This document shows, in pieces, positions 1-8,273 of a stretch of 64,000 nucleotides of DNA. The DNA comes from Kineococcus endophyticus (GTDB lineage Bacteria; Actinomycetota; Actinomycetes; Actinomycetales; Kineococcaceae), in NCBI RefSeq assembly GCF_040796495.1, contig NZ_JBFNQN010000017.1, forward strand, positions 1 to 64,000, read 5' to 3'. The position numbers were made by a program, and so were the translations under genes. How positions within the stretch are numbered: the stretch's first letter is position 1; each line of letters opens with the position of its first letter. The notes beneath the pieces were generated by a model that searched no databases, had not been told where the DNA came from, and saw only the letters and a list, made by a program, of their open reading frames with translations.

Positions 1-121
1 GTGGTCCGGTGGTCATAGCGGTGGGGAAACGCCCGGTCTCATTCCGAACCCGGAAGCTAAGCCCACCAGCGCCGATGGTACTGCTCGGGAGACTGGGTGG
101 GAGAGTAGGTCACCGCCGGCC
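1..121 (+). rRNA. rrf: 5S ribosomal RNA
   Basis: The sequence matches the actinobacterial 5S rRNA pattern, including the conserved CGAACCCGGAAG and GATGGTACTG blocks and the GGGAGAGTAGG segment near the 3' end. The first bases (GTGG..CCGG) pair with the last ones (CCGGCCAC), which closes helix I and places the mature ends near the window edge and near 121. No 16S or 23S lies inside the window, so this is the tail of an rRNA operon coming from the left. Mature ends may differ by a few bases. Confidence 0.95.
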
Positions 122-147
122 ACTCACTCTTTGCAGTGAGGTTGGTT

Positions 148-185
148 GAGGGGAGTGGCACCGCTGTGGCGGTGCTGCTCCCCTC
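148..185 (+). terminator. rRNA operon terminator hairpin
   Basis: GAGGGGAG at 148-155 pairs with CTCCCCTC at 178-185, and GCACCGC at 158-164 pairs with GCGGTGC at 169-175 around a 4-base loop. A pyrimidine-rich stretch (TCTTCTGCGTT) follows. It lies just after the 5S gene and before the opposed DUF1015 gene, so it probably ends the rRNA transcript. Confidence 0.7.
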
Positions 186-233
186 TTCTGCGTTGTGGGC
201 GCTGTGCGCAGTGAGCCCCGACAGTGGGCTAGG

Positions 234-1451
234 TCAGCGCAGGCGCAGCACGGTCCCGGCCAGGGGCTTGGGGCGGAACCACGTCGTCTTCCGTCCCATG
301 AGACCCCCCGCCTGCACGAGGCGGTTGAGGCGCCTGACGGTGGGGTGCGGCAGGAGAACGGCAGCGTGTCCACCGACCGCGTCGAGGACGACGTCGAGGT
401 CGCCCTGGTACTGCACGAGGTCGTTCGGGGTCCCGCCCGCGCGGATGGCGGCGTCCACGAAGGCGCCGGCCCCGGACGCGCCGTCGGCCGGTGGCCCCTC
501 CACCACCTCCGCCCCCGACGACTGGACGACGACGGCCTGATCAGCCCCCAACGATGCCTGCACCCGTGCGAGCACCGAGTGATCGCCGACGAGACGGCGT
601 CTCCTCGTCGCGGCGTCGAGCACCGACTGGGCTGCCCGGGCGGGCACGATGCGGTGCAGCGCACGGAGGTCCACCGGTTCGGCGGACTCCGCGGCGACGG
701 CGACGAGCAGGTCCTGGGGCCGCCCGCTGCGGTGGGCGGCCAGCACGGCGGCGGCGTACCGGTGGTGCCCGTCGGCGATGAGGAACCGGTGGGTGCGGGA
801 CGCCTCAGCCAGGGCCTCCACGACCTGGGGGTCGCGGATCCGCCAGACGTCGACGCCACCCGCGCCCAGGACGTGGTGCCCCAGGGGCGCGGGGTCCGTC
901 CACGGCACGGGCCACGGGTCGCTGTCCACGACCAGGACGGGTTCGGAGTCGACCATGGTGGCTTCCAGGCGCTGCAACCGGGCCACGACGGCCTGCTCGA
1001 AGACGCCTTCGTGCGGGTGCACCCGCGGGTCGTCCCGGGTCACCGTCAGCGTGCCGAGGAGGAAGTGCCGCGCTCCTGAGGACACCCCCGGCTGCCGCAC
1101 CACGTAGAAGGAGGCCGGGTCCTGCAGGAGGACTCCCCGGTTCAGCCAGTCCAGGACGAGGGGCGAGGTCGAGCCGCCGTACTCCGGTCGCTCGAGGTGG
1201 GTGACCACGTAGGGGGAGGACGCCAGGAAGGCGGCCCGCCGGGTCTTGTCCAGTTCGGTGTGGGGAGGGGCGAGCAGGCGGTCCAGGGGGCCGGCGACGT
1301 CGGGGACGTAGCGCAGCCCCGGGAAGGGCCGTAGCAGCGGAGTCCCCGACGCGTCGCGGTGGTCGTCACCGTGCACGTCGAAGGTCGTCGGGGTCGGCCA
1401 CCCGCCCGCCGGGGCGCGCGCCCCCGTGCGTGCCGAGTCCACCCGTCGCAT
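234..1451 (-). CDS. DUF1015 family protein
   Basis: The product has about 405 residues and belongs to the uncharacterised DUF1015 family. Its hallmark ADGHHRYAAA motif is present near residue 225, and an N-terminal LRPFPGLRY segment resembles the usual family start. The biochemical role is not known and I do not assign one. The ATG at 1451 gives an N-terminal extension of about 35 residues before the family homology, so a downstream GTG (FDVHGDD region) could be the true start. The gene is divergent from the TPR/HAD operon and convergent with the rRNA operon. The reading frame stays open further upstream, but that part overlaps the opposite-strand TPR gene and is not credible. Confidence 0.8.
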   Translation of the reverse strand: MRRVDSARTGARAPAGGWPTPTTFDVHGDDHRDASGTPLLRPFPGLRYVPDVAGPLDRLLAPPHTELDKTRRAAFLASSPYVVTHLERPEYGGSTSPLVLDWLNRGVLLQDPASFYVVRQPGVSSGARHFLLGTLTVTRDDPRVHPHEGVFEQAVVARLQRLEATMVDSEPVLVVDSDPWPVPWTDPAPLGHHVLGAGGVDVWRIRDPQVVEALAEASRTHRFLIADGHHRYAAAVLAAHRSGRPQDLLVAVAAESAEPVDLRALHRIVPARAAQSVLDAATRRRRLVGDHSVLARVQASLGADQAVVVQSSGAEVVEGPPADGASGAGAFVDAAIRAGGTPNDLVQYQGDLDVVLDAVGGHAAVLLPHPTVRRLNRLVQAGGLMGRKTTWFRPKPLAGTVLRLR

Positions 1452-1520
1452 CCTACGGTCGGGGACGTCCGCCGCCTCGACGGCTCGGCGGACCCCGTCA
1501 CCGATCCCAGAGGAGGTCCC

Positions 1521-1937
1521 GTGCCCGGCCCGGAACCGACCGGCCGACCGTCCGGCGGACCCTACGAGTGGCTGCACCGCGGCCTGGCACTCCTGTCCGC
1601 CGGCGAGGCGGCCGCTGCGGCGACCCTGCTCGCGCGGGCGCACGCCGAGGAGCCGGGGTCCACGGTCGTGCTCGAGGCGCTGGCGCGGGCCCGGTACGAC
1701 TCCGGCGACATCCCGGGAGCGGCGGAGGCGTTCCGGGACCTCGCCGCCGCCCGGCCCGCGGACGACTACGCTCACTTCGGTCTGGGGCTGAGCCTCAGCC
1801 GACTCGGACGGTTCGGGCTGGCAGCCGAGCACCTGGCCATGGCCCACGCCATGCGCCCGGACCGACCGGAGTACGCCGACCGCCTGCGACAGGTCCGCGC
1901 CACGATCCGGGCGCGGCAGAGCCCGGAGAACCCGTGA
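1521..1937 (+). CDS. TPR-repeat protein
   Basis: A small protein (138 residues) built of about three tetratricopeptide-like helical repeats (WLHRGLALLSAGEAAAAATL, ALARARYDSGDIPGAAEAF, HFGLGLSLSRLGRFGLAAEH). Such repeats form protein-binding scaffolds, and no catalytic domain is visible. The GTG at 1521 is chosen because AGAGGAGG lies just upstream at good spacing. Its stop overlaps the start of the HAD phosphatase gene (GTGA), so the two are translationally coupled. The same order (TPR protein, HAD phosphatase, small protein, tlyA) occurs in M. tuberculosis (Rv1691-Rv1694). Confidence 0.85.
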   Translation: MPGPEPTGRPSGGPYEWLHRGLALLSAGEAAAAATLLARAHAEEPGSTVVLEALARARYDSGDIPGAAEAFRDLAAARPADDYAHFGLGLSLSRLGRFGLAAEHLAMAHAMRPDRPEYADRLRQVRATIRARQSPENP

Positions 1938-3094
1938 GCACCCCCGAGCCCACCCACGAGCCCACCCACGTGCCCACCCACGTGCCCACCCACGTGCCCG
2001 CCCACGTGGCGACCGCCCTCCTCGCCACGACCGGGACGCTGCTGGATGACCACGACGTCCTCCTGCTCGACCTCGACGGCGTCGTCTACGTGGGGCCCGA
2101 CGCCGTCCCGCACGCGCCCGAGGCGCTCTCGGCGGCGGCCGAGAGCGGGCACCGGCTCGGCTTCATCACCAACAACGCCTCGCGGCCGCCGGCCACGGTG
2201 GCCGCCCACCTGCGCGACCTGGGCGTCCCGGCGACGGACGAGGACGTCGTCAACTCGGCGCAGGCCGCGGCGGACCACCTCGCGCGCGAGTTCCCGGCGG
2301 GGTCGGCCGTCCTCCTCGTCGGCACGACAGGTCTGCGCGAGGCGCTGACGGACGTCGGCCTGCGGCCCACGGACGACCGCCGCGAAGCCGTCGCCGTCGT
2401 CCAGGGGTTCTCCCCGGACCTCGGCTGGCAGCAGCTCGCCGAGGCCACGCACGCGGTCCGGTCCGGGCTGCCGTGGGTCGCCACCAACCTCGACGCCACC
2501 GTCCCGACGCCCGGCGGCCCCGCTCCCGGCAACGGGCTGCTCGTCGACCTCGTCGCGCGGGCCGCGGGTCGGGCTCCGGACGTCGTGTGCGGCAAGCCGG
2601 AGCGCGCGCTGTTCGACGCCGCGGTGAACCGTCTCGGCGCGCGGAGTGCGCTCGTCGTCGGCGACCGCCTGGACACCGACCTGCAGGGCGCGCGGACGGC
2701 GGGCCTGGACGGACTGCTCGTCCTGACGGGAGTCACCGGCGTCCGGGAGCTGCTGAGCGCGGCGGCGCACGAACGACCCACGCACGTCGGGCACGACCTG
2801 CGGTCGCTGACGCATCCGCACCCGGGCGTCGCGGTGCGCAGGGCGAGCGGGACGGTCACGGCGACGTGCCGGGACGCGGTCGTCGAGGTGGCCACGGGCC
2901 GGCTCGCGGTGGTCTCGGCGGCGGCCGGGGCGGACGGGCTCGACGTCCTGCGCGCGGCCGCGGAGGCCTGCTGGGCCTTCGCGGACCTGGCGGACGGCCT
3001 CGCGGGGGAGGCGCTCGAGGCGGCCGTCGACGCGGTCGCCGCCACGGTCGCGGAGCCGTCGTCGGACGGTGCGCGAGCGGTCCACACGGGCTGA
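1934..3094 (+). CDS. HAD-IIA family sugar/nucleotide phosphatase
   Basis: A HAD-superfamily hydrolase of subclass IIA (NagD/phosphoglycolate phosphatase type), 386 residues. The nucleophile motif LLDLDGVVYVG lies near residue 40, FITNNASRP is motif II, GKPERALFDAA carries the motif III lysine, and VGDRLDTDLQGA is the acidic metal-binding motif IV. The enzyme should dephosphorylate a small phosphorylated metabolite in the cytoplasm, but the substrate cannot be read from sequence. A further 100 residues or so after the catalytic core may be a separate small domain. The start region encodes an odd proline/threonine/histidine repeat (PTHV units). GTG at 1934 overlaps the previous stop. Confidence 0.88.
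   Translation: MSTPEPTHEPTHVPTHVPTHVPAHVATALLATTGTLLDDHDVLLLDLDGVVYVGPDAVPHAPEALSAAAESGHRLGFITNNASRPPATVAAHLRDLGVPATDEDVVNSAQAAADHLAREFPAGSAVLLVGTTGLREALTDVGLRPTDDRREAVAVVQGFSPDLGWQQLAEATHAVRSGLPWVATNLDATVPTPGGPAPGNGLLVDLVARAAGRAPDVVCGKPERALFDAAVNRLGARSALVVGDRLDTDLQGARTAGLDGLLVLTGVTGVRELLSAAAHERPTHVGHDLRSLTHPHPGVAVRRASGTVTATCRDAVVEVATGRLAVVSAAAGADGLDVLRAAAEACWAFADLADGLAGEALEAAVDAVAATVAEPSSDGARAVHTG
1949..2008 (+). repeat. five 12-bp tandem repeats inside HAD gene
   Basis: Five consecutive 12-base units (CCCACCCACGTG, the first ending in GAG and the last beginning CCCGCC) encode PTHE/PTHV/PAHV near the N terminus of the HAD phosphatase. The unit length keeps the reading frame, so copy number could vary without a frameshift. 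Confidence 0.9.
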
Positions 3095-3162
3095 GGACGC
3101 TCGAACACGGCGTCGAACACGCGGGTGTGGACAGCCTGTCGGGCGATGTCCGGGGTGGCTTG

Positions 3163-3168
3163 TAGCGT
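3163..3168 (+). promoter_or_regulatory. -10 box for leaderless small gene
   Basis: TAGCGT lies 7 bases before the GTG at 3176. That spacing would put the transcription start at or next to the start codon, as in leaderless actinobacterial mRNAs. No clear -35 is seen. Confidence 0.5.
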
Positions 3169-3175
3169 GACGCCC

Positions 3176-3397
3176 GTGACTGAACCCGCGGGCCCGAGGA
3201 CCCCCGTCCCCACTCCTCCGCGGGTGCCCGGCCCGCCCCGTTCCCAGGCCGACCCCTCGCCGGAGCAGGACCGCGCCCTGCAGGACGTCCTCGACCGCCT
3301 CGAGGGTCTGGACGCGCTCGGCGTCCACGACCACGTCGAGGTCTACGCCGCCGTCGACCGCGCCCTGCGGGAACGACTGGCCGGCGCGGAGTCCTGA
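3176..3397 (+). CDS. small conserved hypothetical protein before tlyA
   Basis: A 73-residue protein with a proline-rich N terminus and a C-terminal predicted helix (ALQDVLDRLEGLDALGVHDH, then a short acidic segment). It occupies the place of the small hypothetical gene between the HAD phosphatase and tlyA in mycobacteria (Rv1693), and its stop is one base from the tlyA start, so it is probably real and cotranscribed. The function is unknown. GTG at 3176 is preferred over an earlier in-frame ATG because a TAGCGT -10 box sits 7 bases upstream, which fits a leaderless start. Confidence 0.7.
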   Translation: MTEPAGPRTPVPTPPRVPGPPRSQADPSPEQDRALQDVLDRLEGLDALGVHDHVEVYAAVDRALRERLAGAES

Positions 3398-3398
3398 C

Positions 3399-4211
3399 GT
3401 GGCGGCTCGCAGGCTGCGGCTCGACGCCGAGCTGGTCCGCCGGGGGCTGGCCCGGTCCCGGGAGCACGCCGGTGAGCTCGTGAGCGCCGGTCGCGTCCGC
3501 GTCGGCGGGGCCACCGCCGCCAAACCCGCCACGCAGGTCGACCTCGCGGCCGCCATCGTCGTCGAGGACGCGGGTGAGGGTGAGGAGTACGTCTCGCGCG
3601 GGGCGCACAAGCTCGTGGGCGCGCTCGACGCGTTCGGCGTCGACGTCACGGGGCGCCGCTGCCTCGACGCCGGCGCCAGCACCGGGGGCTTCACCGACGT
3701 CCTGCTGCGGCGCGGTGCCGGTCACGTCGTCGCGGTGGACGTGGGGTACGGGCAGATCGCCTGGTCGCTGCGCACGGACGAGCGCGTGACCGTCCTGGAG
3801 CGCACCAACGTCCGGACGTTGGAGCCCGACGTCGTGGCGCCGGCCCCCTCCCTCGTGGTCGCCGACCTCTCGTTCATCTCCCTCACCCTGGTGCTGCCGG
3901 CGCTCGTCCGGTGCGTCACCCCCGGCGCGGAGCACGTCCTCATGGTCAAACCCCAGTTCGAGGTCGGGCGCGAAGCGCTCGGCGCCGGCGGCGTCGTCCG
4001 CAGCGCCGACCTGCGCGCCGACGCCGTCCGCCACGTCGCCGCGGCGGCCCTCGCCGAGGGCCTGGGGGTGCGCGGTGTCGCGGCCAGCCCGCTGCCCGGT
4101 CCCAGCGGCAACGTGGAGTACTTCCTCCACCTCGCCGCCGGTGCCCCGGCCCTGGAGGAGCGGGCGCTGACGGAGGCCATCGCGGCCGGGCCGCAGGCGG
4201 GGCTCGCGTGA
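3399..4211 (+). CDS. tlyA: TlyA family 16S/23S rRNA 2'-O-methyltransferase
   Basis: A SAM-dependent RNA ribose methyltransferase of 270 residues. An S4 RNA-binding domain fills roughly residues 1-60 (RLDAELVRRGLARSREHAGE). The FtsJ/RrmJ-type Rossmann domain follows, with SAM motif LDAGASTGGFTDVLL. The K-D-K-E tetrad can be followed through SRGAHKL, VVADLSFISL, MVKPQFE and GNVEYF. The mycobacterial enzyme methylates cytidine ribose in 16S and 23S rRNA and its loss gives capreomycin resistance; the same activity is inferred here. GTG at 3399 follows the previous stop by one base, and the stop overlaps the nadK start. Confidence 0.93.
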   Translation: MAARRLRLDAELVRRGLARSREHAGELVSAGRVRVGGATAAKPATQVDLAAAIVVEDAGEGEEYVSRGAHKLVGALDAFGVDVTGRRCLDAGASTGGFTDVLLRRGAGHVVAVDVGYGQIAWSLRTDERVTVLERTNVRTLEPDVVAPAPSLVVADLSFISLTLVLPALVRCVTPGAEHVLMVKPQFEVGREALGAGGVVRSADLRADAVRHVAAAALAEGLGVRGVAASPLPGPSGNVEYFLHLAAGAPALEERALTEAIAAGPQAGLA

Positions 4212-5164
4212 GCGCCGGCCAGGCACCCGCCGGGTGCGTCGTCCCGCAGTCCGGCCGCAGCGTCCTCGTCCTCGCGCACACGGGGCGCCCGGAGGCCGTG
4301 GCGGCGCTGACGAAGGTGGTGCACCGCTTCGCGGAGGCGGGCATCCAGACCGTCATGACCCCCGACGAGGCGTCGGCCCTGAGCAGGGAGGACCGGGACC
4401 GCGTCGTCCAGTGCGAGCTGGAGGGGGCCGTCGACACCGCCGAGCTCGTCATCGTCCTCGGCGGCGACGGCACGATCCTGCGCGCCGCCGAGATCGTCCG
4501 CGGGGGTGACACCCCGCTGCTGGGCGTGAACCTCGGGCACGTCGGCTTCCTCGCCGAGGCCGAGCGCGAGGAGATCGTCGGGACGGTCGCCCGCGTCGCC
4601 GCGGGGGACTACCGGGTCGAGGAGCGCATGACGCTCGACGTCCGGGTCGTCCACGACGGCGTCGTCCTCGCGTCCTCGTGGGCCGTCAACGAGGTGTCGG
4701 TCGAGAAGGCCAACCGCGAGCGCATGCTCGAGCTCGTCGTCGACGTCGACGGCCGGCCGCTCAGCAGCTTCGGCGGGGACGGCGTCATCGCCGCCACGCC
4801 GACGGGGTCGACGGCGTACGCGTTCTCCGCGGGCGGCCCCGTCGTGTGGCCCGAGGTCGAGGCTCTGCTCGTCGTGCCCATCAGCGCCCACGCGCTCTTC
4901 GCGCGCCCGCTCGTCATCGCCCCCACGTCGGTCGTGGGCGTCGAGGTGCTGCCCGGCACCGGTGACGGCGGCGTCCTGTGGTGCGACGGCCGCCGGACCT
5001 TCGCGGCGCCCGCGGGGTCCCGGGTCGAGGTCCGCCGTTCCCCGCAGACGGTCCGGCTGGCCCGGCTCAGCACGGGGATCTTCACCGACCGGCTCGTCGC
5101 CAAGTTCGGCCTGCCCGTGACCGGCTGGCGGGGACCGCGCGACGCGGGAGGGGCTCGATCGTGA
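4208..5164 (+). CDS. nadK: NAD kinase
   Basis: Inorganic polyphosphate/ATP-NAD kinase (318 residues) that phosphorylates NAD to NADP in the cytosol. The diagnostic GGDGTILRAAE motif, the NEVSVEK segment and the glycine-rich ATPTGSTAYAFSAGG motif are all present in order. The gene sits between tlyA and recN as in most actinomycetes (Rv1694-Rv1696) and overlaps both neighbours by 4 bases, so the three are coupled. GTG at 4208 gives the normal family length. Confidence 0.95.
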   Translation: MSAGQAPAGCVVPQSGRSVLVLAHTGRPEAVAALTKVVHRFAEAGIQTVMTPDEASALSREDRDRVVQCELEGAVDTAELVIVLGGDGTILRAAEIVRGGDTPLLGVNLGHVGFLAEAEREEIVGTVARVAAGDYRVEERMTLDVRVVHDGVVLASSWAVNEVSVEKANRERMLELVVDVDGRPLSSFGGDGVIAATPTGSTAYAFSAGGPVVWPEVEALLVVPISAHALFARPLVIAPTSVVGVEVLPGTGDGGVLWCDGRRTFAAPAGSRVEVRRSPQTVRLARLSTGIFTDRLVAKFGLPVTGWRGPRDAGGARS

Positions 5165-6996
5165 TCGAGGAGATGCACATCCGCTCCCTCGGCGTCATCC
5201 GCGACGCCCGGCTGCCGCTGGGGCCAGGGCTGACCGTCATCACGGGGGAGACGGGCGCCGGCAAGACGATGGTCGTCACCGGCCTCGGGCTGCTCATGGG
5301 TGAGCGCGCCGACGCCGGGGCGGTGCGCGCGGGCGACGAGAGCGCCGTCGTCGAGGGCCGGCTGCAGGTGGCCGAGGACGGTGCGGTCGCCGCCCGCACC
5401 CGGGAGGCCGGCGGGGAGCTGGACCAGGGGGAGCTGCTGCTCGCGCGGACGCTGTCCGCGGGCGGGCGCAGCCGGGCCCACGTCGGGGGCCGCAGCGCCC
5501 CCGTCGGGGTGCTCGCGGAGATCTCCGAGCACCTCATCGCGGTGCACGGGCAGACCGACCAGCTGCGGCTGCGGTCGGGGGCGCAGCAGCTGCGCGTGCT
5601 CGACGCGTTCGCCGGTCCGGTCGTCGCCGAGGACCTCGCCGCCTACCAGCGCGTCCACACGCGCTGGCGGGCCGTCAGCGCCGAGCACGACCACGTGGCC
5701 GGCCACGAAGCCGAACGCGCCCGCGAGGCCGAGCTGCTCCGGCTGGGCCTGGACGAGGTCGAACGCGTGGACCCCCAGCCCGGCGAGGACACCGCACTGC
5801 GCGAGGAGTCCGAGCGGCTCGCCCACGTCGAGGTGCTGCGGACGGCGGCGGCGACCGCCCACGCGGCGATCACCGGGCAGGGTGCGGGGGAGGACGTCGT
5901 GGGCGAGGGCGGCGCGGACACCCGCGTCGACGCGGCCCGACGCGCGCTGGAGCAGGCGGGGGAGCACGACGCGACCTTGGCGGCCCTGGCCGCCCGCGCC
6001 GCCGAGGTGTCCTACCTCCTCGCCGACCTCGGCAGCGACGTGGCGGCGTACGCGGACTCCCTCGAGGCGGACCCGCTCCGGTTGCAGACCGTCCAGGAAC
6101 GCCGGGCTCAGCTCTCCGCCCTCGTGCGCCGGCACGCCGACGACCCGGACGCCGGTGTCGCGGGGGTGCTCGCCTGGGCCCAGCGGGCCTCCGAGCGGCT
6201 GCTCGACCTCGACGACGACGGCCGGCTGGAGACCCTGGCCAAGGAGCGCGACGAGCTGGAGGACGAGCTGCGCCGGCTCGCCGGCCGCCTGACGGCCGCC
6301 CGCCGCACGGCGGCCGCCGACCTGCAGGACCGCGTCGCCGCGGAGCTGGCGGCGCTGGCGATGCCCAGCGCGCGGCTCGAGGTGGCGGTCCACACCGGCC
6401 ACGAGCTGGGGCCCTGGGGGTGCGACAGCGTGGAGCTCCTGCTGGCCGCGCACTCCGGTGCCGCTCCCCGCCCGCTGGCCCGGGGGGCCTCCGGCGGTGA
6501 GCTGTCGCGCGTGATGCTGGCCCTCGAGGTGGTCCTGGCGGGCGCCGATCCCGTGCCCACCATGGTGTTCGACGAGGTCGACGCGGGCGTGGGCGGTCGG
6601 GCGGCCGTGGAGATCGGGCGCCGGCTGGCCCGGCTCGCCCGCAGCACCCAGGTCGTCGTCGTGACCCACCTCGCCCAGGTCGCGGCCTTCGCCGACTCCC
6701 ACCTGACCGTCGTCAAGACCGACGACGGCAGCGTCACCGAGTCCGGCGTCGTCCGCCTCGACGACGAGGGCCGCGTCGGGGAGCTGGCCCGGATGCTGTC
6801 CGGTCGCGGGTCGGGGACCGAGCGTGCGCACGCCGAGGAGCTGCTGCGGTCCAGTCGCGCGGAGGCCGTGGCGGAACCGTCGACGCCTCGCGCAGGACGG
6901 ACCCGGACGGCGCGTGCGGCACGGGGCGGTGCCCCCCGCGTGGGACGATCGTCGTCCGCCCCGGGCACCGGCGGGGCGCGGACGTCGAGGAGCTGA
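5161..6996 (+). CDS. recN: DNA repair protein RecN
   Basis: An SMC-like ATPase of 611 residues that acts at double-strand breaks. Walker A (GETGAGKT) is at residues 29-36. A long coiled-coil middle region follows, then the ABC signature (GASGGELSRVML) and Walker B (MVFDEVDAGVGG) in the C-terminal half, with a His switch segment VVTHLAQVAAF. The last 60 residues or so, after the conserved end (GSGTERAHAEELL), form a basic, low-complexity tail not expected in all RecN proteins. GTG at 5161 overlaps the nadK stop. Confidence 0.95.
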   Translation: MIEEMHIRSLGVIRDARLPLGPGLTVITGETGAGKTMVVTGLGLLMGERADAGAVRAGDESAVVEGRLQVAEDGAVAARTREAGGELDQGELLLARTLSAGGRSRAHVGGRSAPVGVLAEISEHLIAVHGQTDQLRLRSGAQQLRVLDAFAGPVVAEDLAAYQRVHTRWRAVSAEHDHVAGHEAERAREAELLRLGLDEVERVDPQPGEDTALREESERLAHVEVLRTAAATAHAAITGQGAGEDVVGEGGADTRVDAARRALEQAGEHDATLAALAARAAEVSYLLADLGSDVAAYADSLEADPLRLQTVQERRAQLSALVRRHADDPDAGVAGVLAWAQRASERLLDLDDDGRLETLAKERDELEDELRRLAGRLTAARRTAAADLQDRVAAELAALAMPSARLEVAVHTGHELGPWGCDSVELLLAAHSGAAPRPLARGASGGELSRVMLALEVVLAGADPVPTMVFDEVDAGVGGRAAVEIGRRLARLARSTQVVVVTHLAQVAAFADSHLTVVKTDDGSVTESGVVRLDDEGRVGELARMLSGRGSGTERAHAEELLRSSRAEAVAEPSTPRAGRTRTARAARGGAPRVGRSSSAPGTGGARTSRS

Positions 6997-7009
6997 GGAG
7001 AGCGGACGA

Positions 7010-8227
7010 GTGGTGAGGCGTCGACGTGACCGTGGCGTCAGCGCGCACGGATCCGCCGGCGGGCCCCTCGACACGGACGTCGTCCGCGGGACGGTCCGGG
7101 TCGACCGGCGCACCAAGCGGCTGACGAAACGCCTGAAGCCGGGCGACATCGCCGTCATCGACCACCTCGACCTCGACCGGGTGTCGGCCGAGGCCCTGGT
7201 GGCGTGCGCGCCGGCCGCCGTCGTCAACGCCTCCCGCAGCACCTCGGGGCGCTACCCCAACCTCGGCCCTGGGATCCTCGTCGACGCGGGCATCCCCGTC
7301 CTCGACGACGTCGGCACCGAGCTCATGGCGGAACTGTCCGAGGGCACGACGGCCACCCTCGTCGGCGACCGCCTCCAGGTCGACGGCGCCGACGTGGCCA
7401 CGGGCCGCAGGCTCAGCGCGGACGTCGTCGCGGCGGACATGGAGGTCGCCCGCGCCGGTCTTTCCCTGCAGCTGGAGGCGTTCGCGGCCAACACGATGGA
7501 GTACCTGCGCCGCGAGCGGGAACTGCTGCTCGACGGTGTCGGCGTCCCCGACATCCGCACCGACCTCGACGGCCGGCACGTCCTCATCGTGGTCCGCGGG
7601 TACCACTACAAGGAGGACCTCGTCACGCTGCGCCCGTACGTGCGCGAGTACAAACCCGTCCTCATCGGCGTCGACGGCGGCGCGGACGCGATCCTCGAGG
7701 CCGGCTGGCGACCGGACCTCATCGTCGGGGACATGGACTCCGTCTCGGACTCGGCCCTGCGCAGCGGCGCCGAGATCGTCGTGCACGCCTACCGCGACGG
7801 CCGGGCCCCCGGGCTCGAGCGCGTCCGGTCCCTGGGGATCGACGCGGTCGTCTTCCCCGCCACGGGGACGAGCGAGGACGTCGCGATGCTCCTCGCCGAC
7901 GACAAGGGCGCCACGCTCATCGCGGCCGTCGGCACCCACGTCACGCTCGTGGAGTTCCTCGACAAGGGGCGCGCCGGCATGGCCAGCACGTTCCTCACCC
8001 GACTGCGGGTCGGCGGCAAGCTCGTCGACGCCAAGGGCGTCTCGCGCCTGTACCGCTCGCGCGTCTCCGACGTGCAGGTCCTCGTCCTCGTCCTCGCGGG
8101 CGTGCTCGCCCTCGTGGCCGCCCTGCTCGTGACGCCGACGGGTCAGGCGATCCTCGCGGTGACGGGGGCGCGGCTGGAGGACGCCTGGGCAGCCGTCGTG
8201 GGCGTCCTGCCCGGTGAGGGGCCGTGA
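7010..8227 (+). CDS. steA: SteA-like septum protein with TPK-like fold
   Basis: The 405-residue product matches the SteA family (Rv1697 ortholog), which works with SteB in cell separation and septal peptidoglycan control in corynebacteria. Residues near 220-250 read GVDGGADAIL...DLIVGDMDS, a signature of thiamine-pyrophosphokinase-like catalytic domains, followed by TSEDVAMLLADD. A hydrophobic stretch near the C terminus (VLVLVLAGVLALVAALLV) would anchor the protein in the membrane, with the large domain cytoplasmic. GTG at 7010 is preferred because GAGGAG lies 9 bases upstream. Downstream steB follows after 46 bases. Confidence 0.85.
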   Translation: MVRRRRDRGVSAHGSAGGPLDTDVVRGTVRVDRRTKRLTKRLKPGDIAVIDHLDLDRVSAEALVACAPAAVVNASRSTSGRYPNLGPGILVDAGIPVLDDVGTELMAELSEGTTATLVGDRLQVDGADVATGRRLSADVVAADMEVARAGLSLQLEAFAANTMEYLRRERELLLDGVGVPDIRTDLDGRHVLIVVRGYHYKEDLVTLRPYVREYKPVLIGVDGGADAILEAGWRPDLIVGDMDSVSDSALRSGAEIVVHAYRDGRAPGLERVRSLGIDAVVFPATGTSEDVAMLLADDKGATLIAAVGTHVTLVEFLDKGRAGMASTFLTRLRVGGKLVDAKGVSRLYRSRVSDVQVLVLVLAGVLALVAALLVTPTGQAILAVTGARLEDAWAAVVGVLPGEGP

Positions 8228-8273
8228 GGGTCACCGCCGTCCCCGCCCGCACCGCCGAACGACAGGATGAGCA

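Noticed and set aside
1452-1847. N-terminal extension of the DUF1015 protein beyond the ATG at 1451
   Set aside because: It would overlap the TPR gene on the other strand and adds Arg/Gly-rich sequence unlike the family.
4609-7242. An 877-codon minus-strand frame opposite nadK and recN
   Set aside because: No motif or ribosome site; it overlaps two well-conserved genes.
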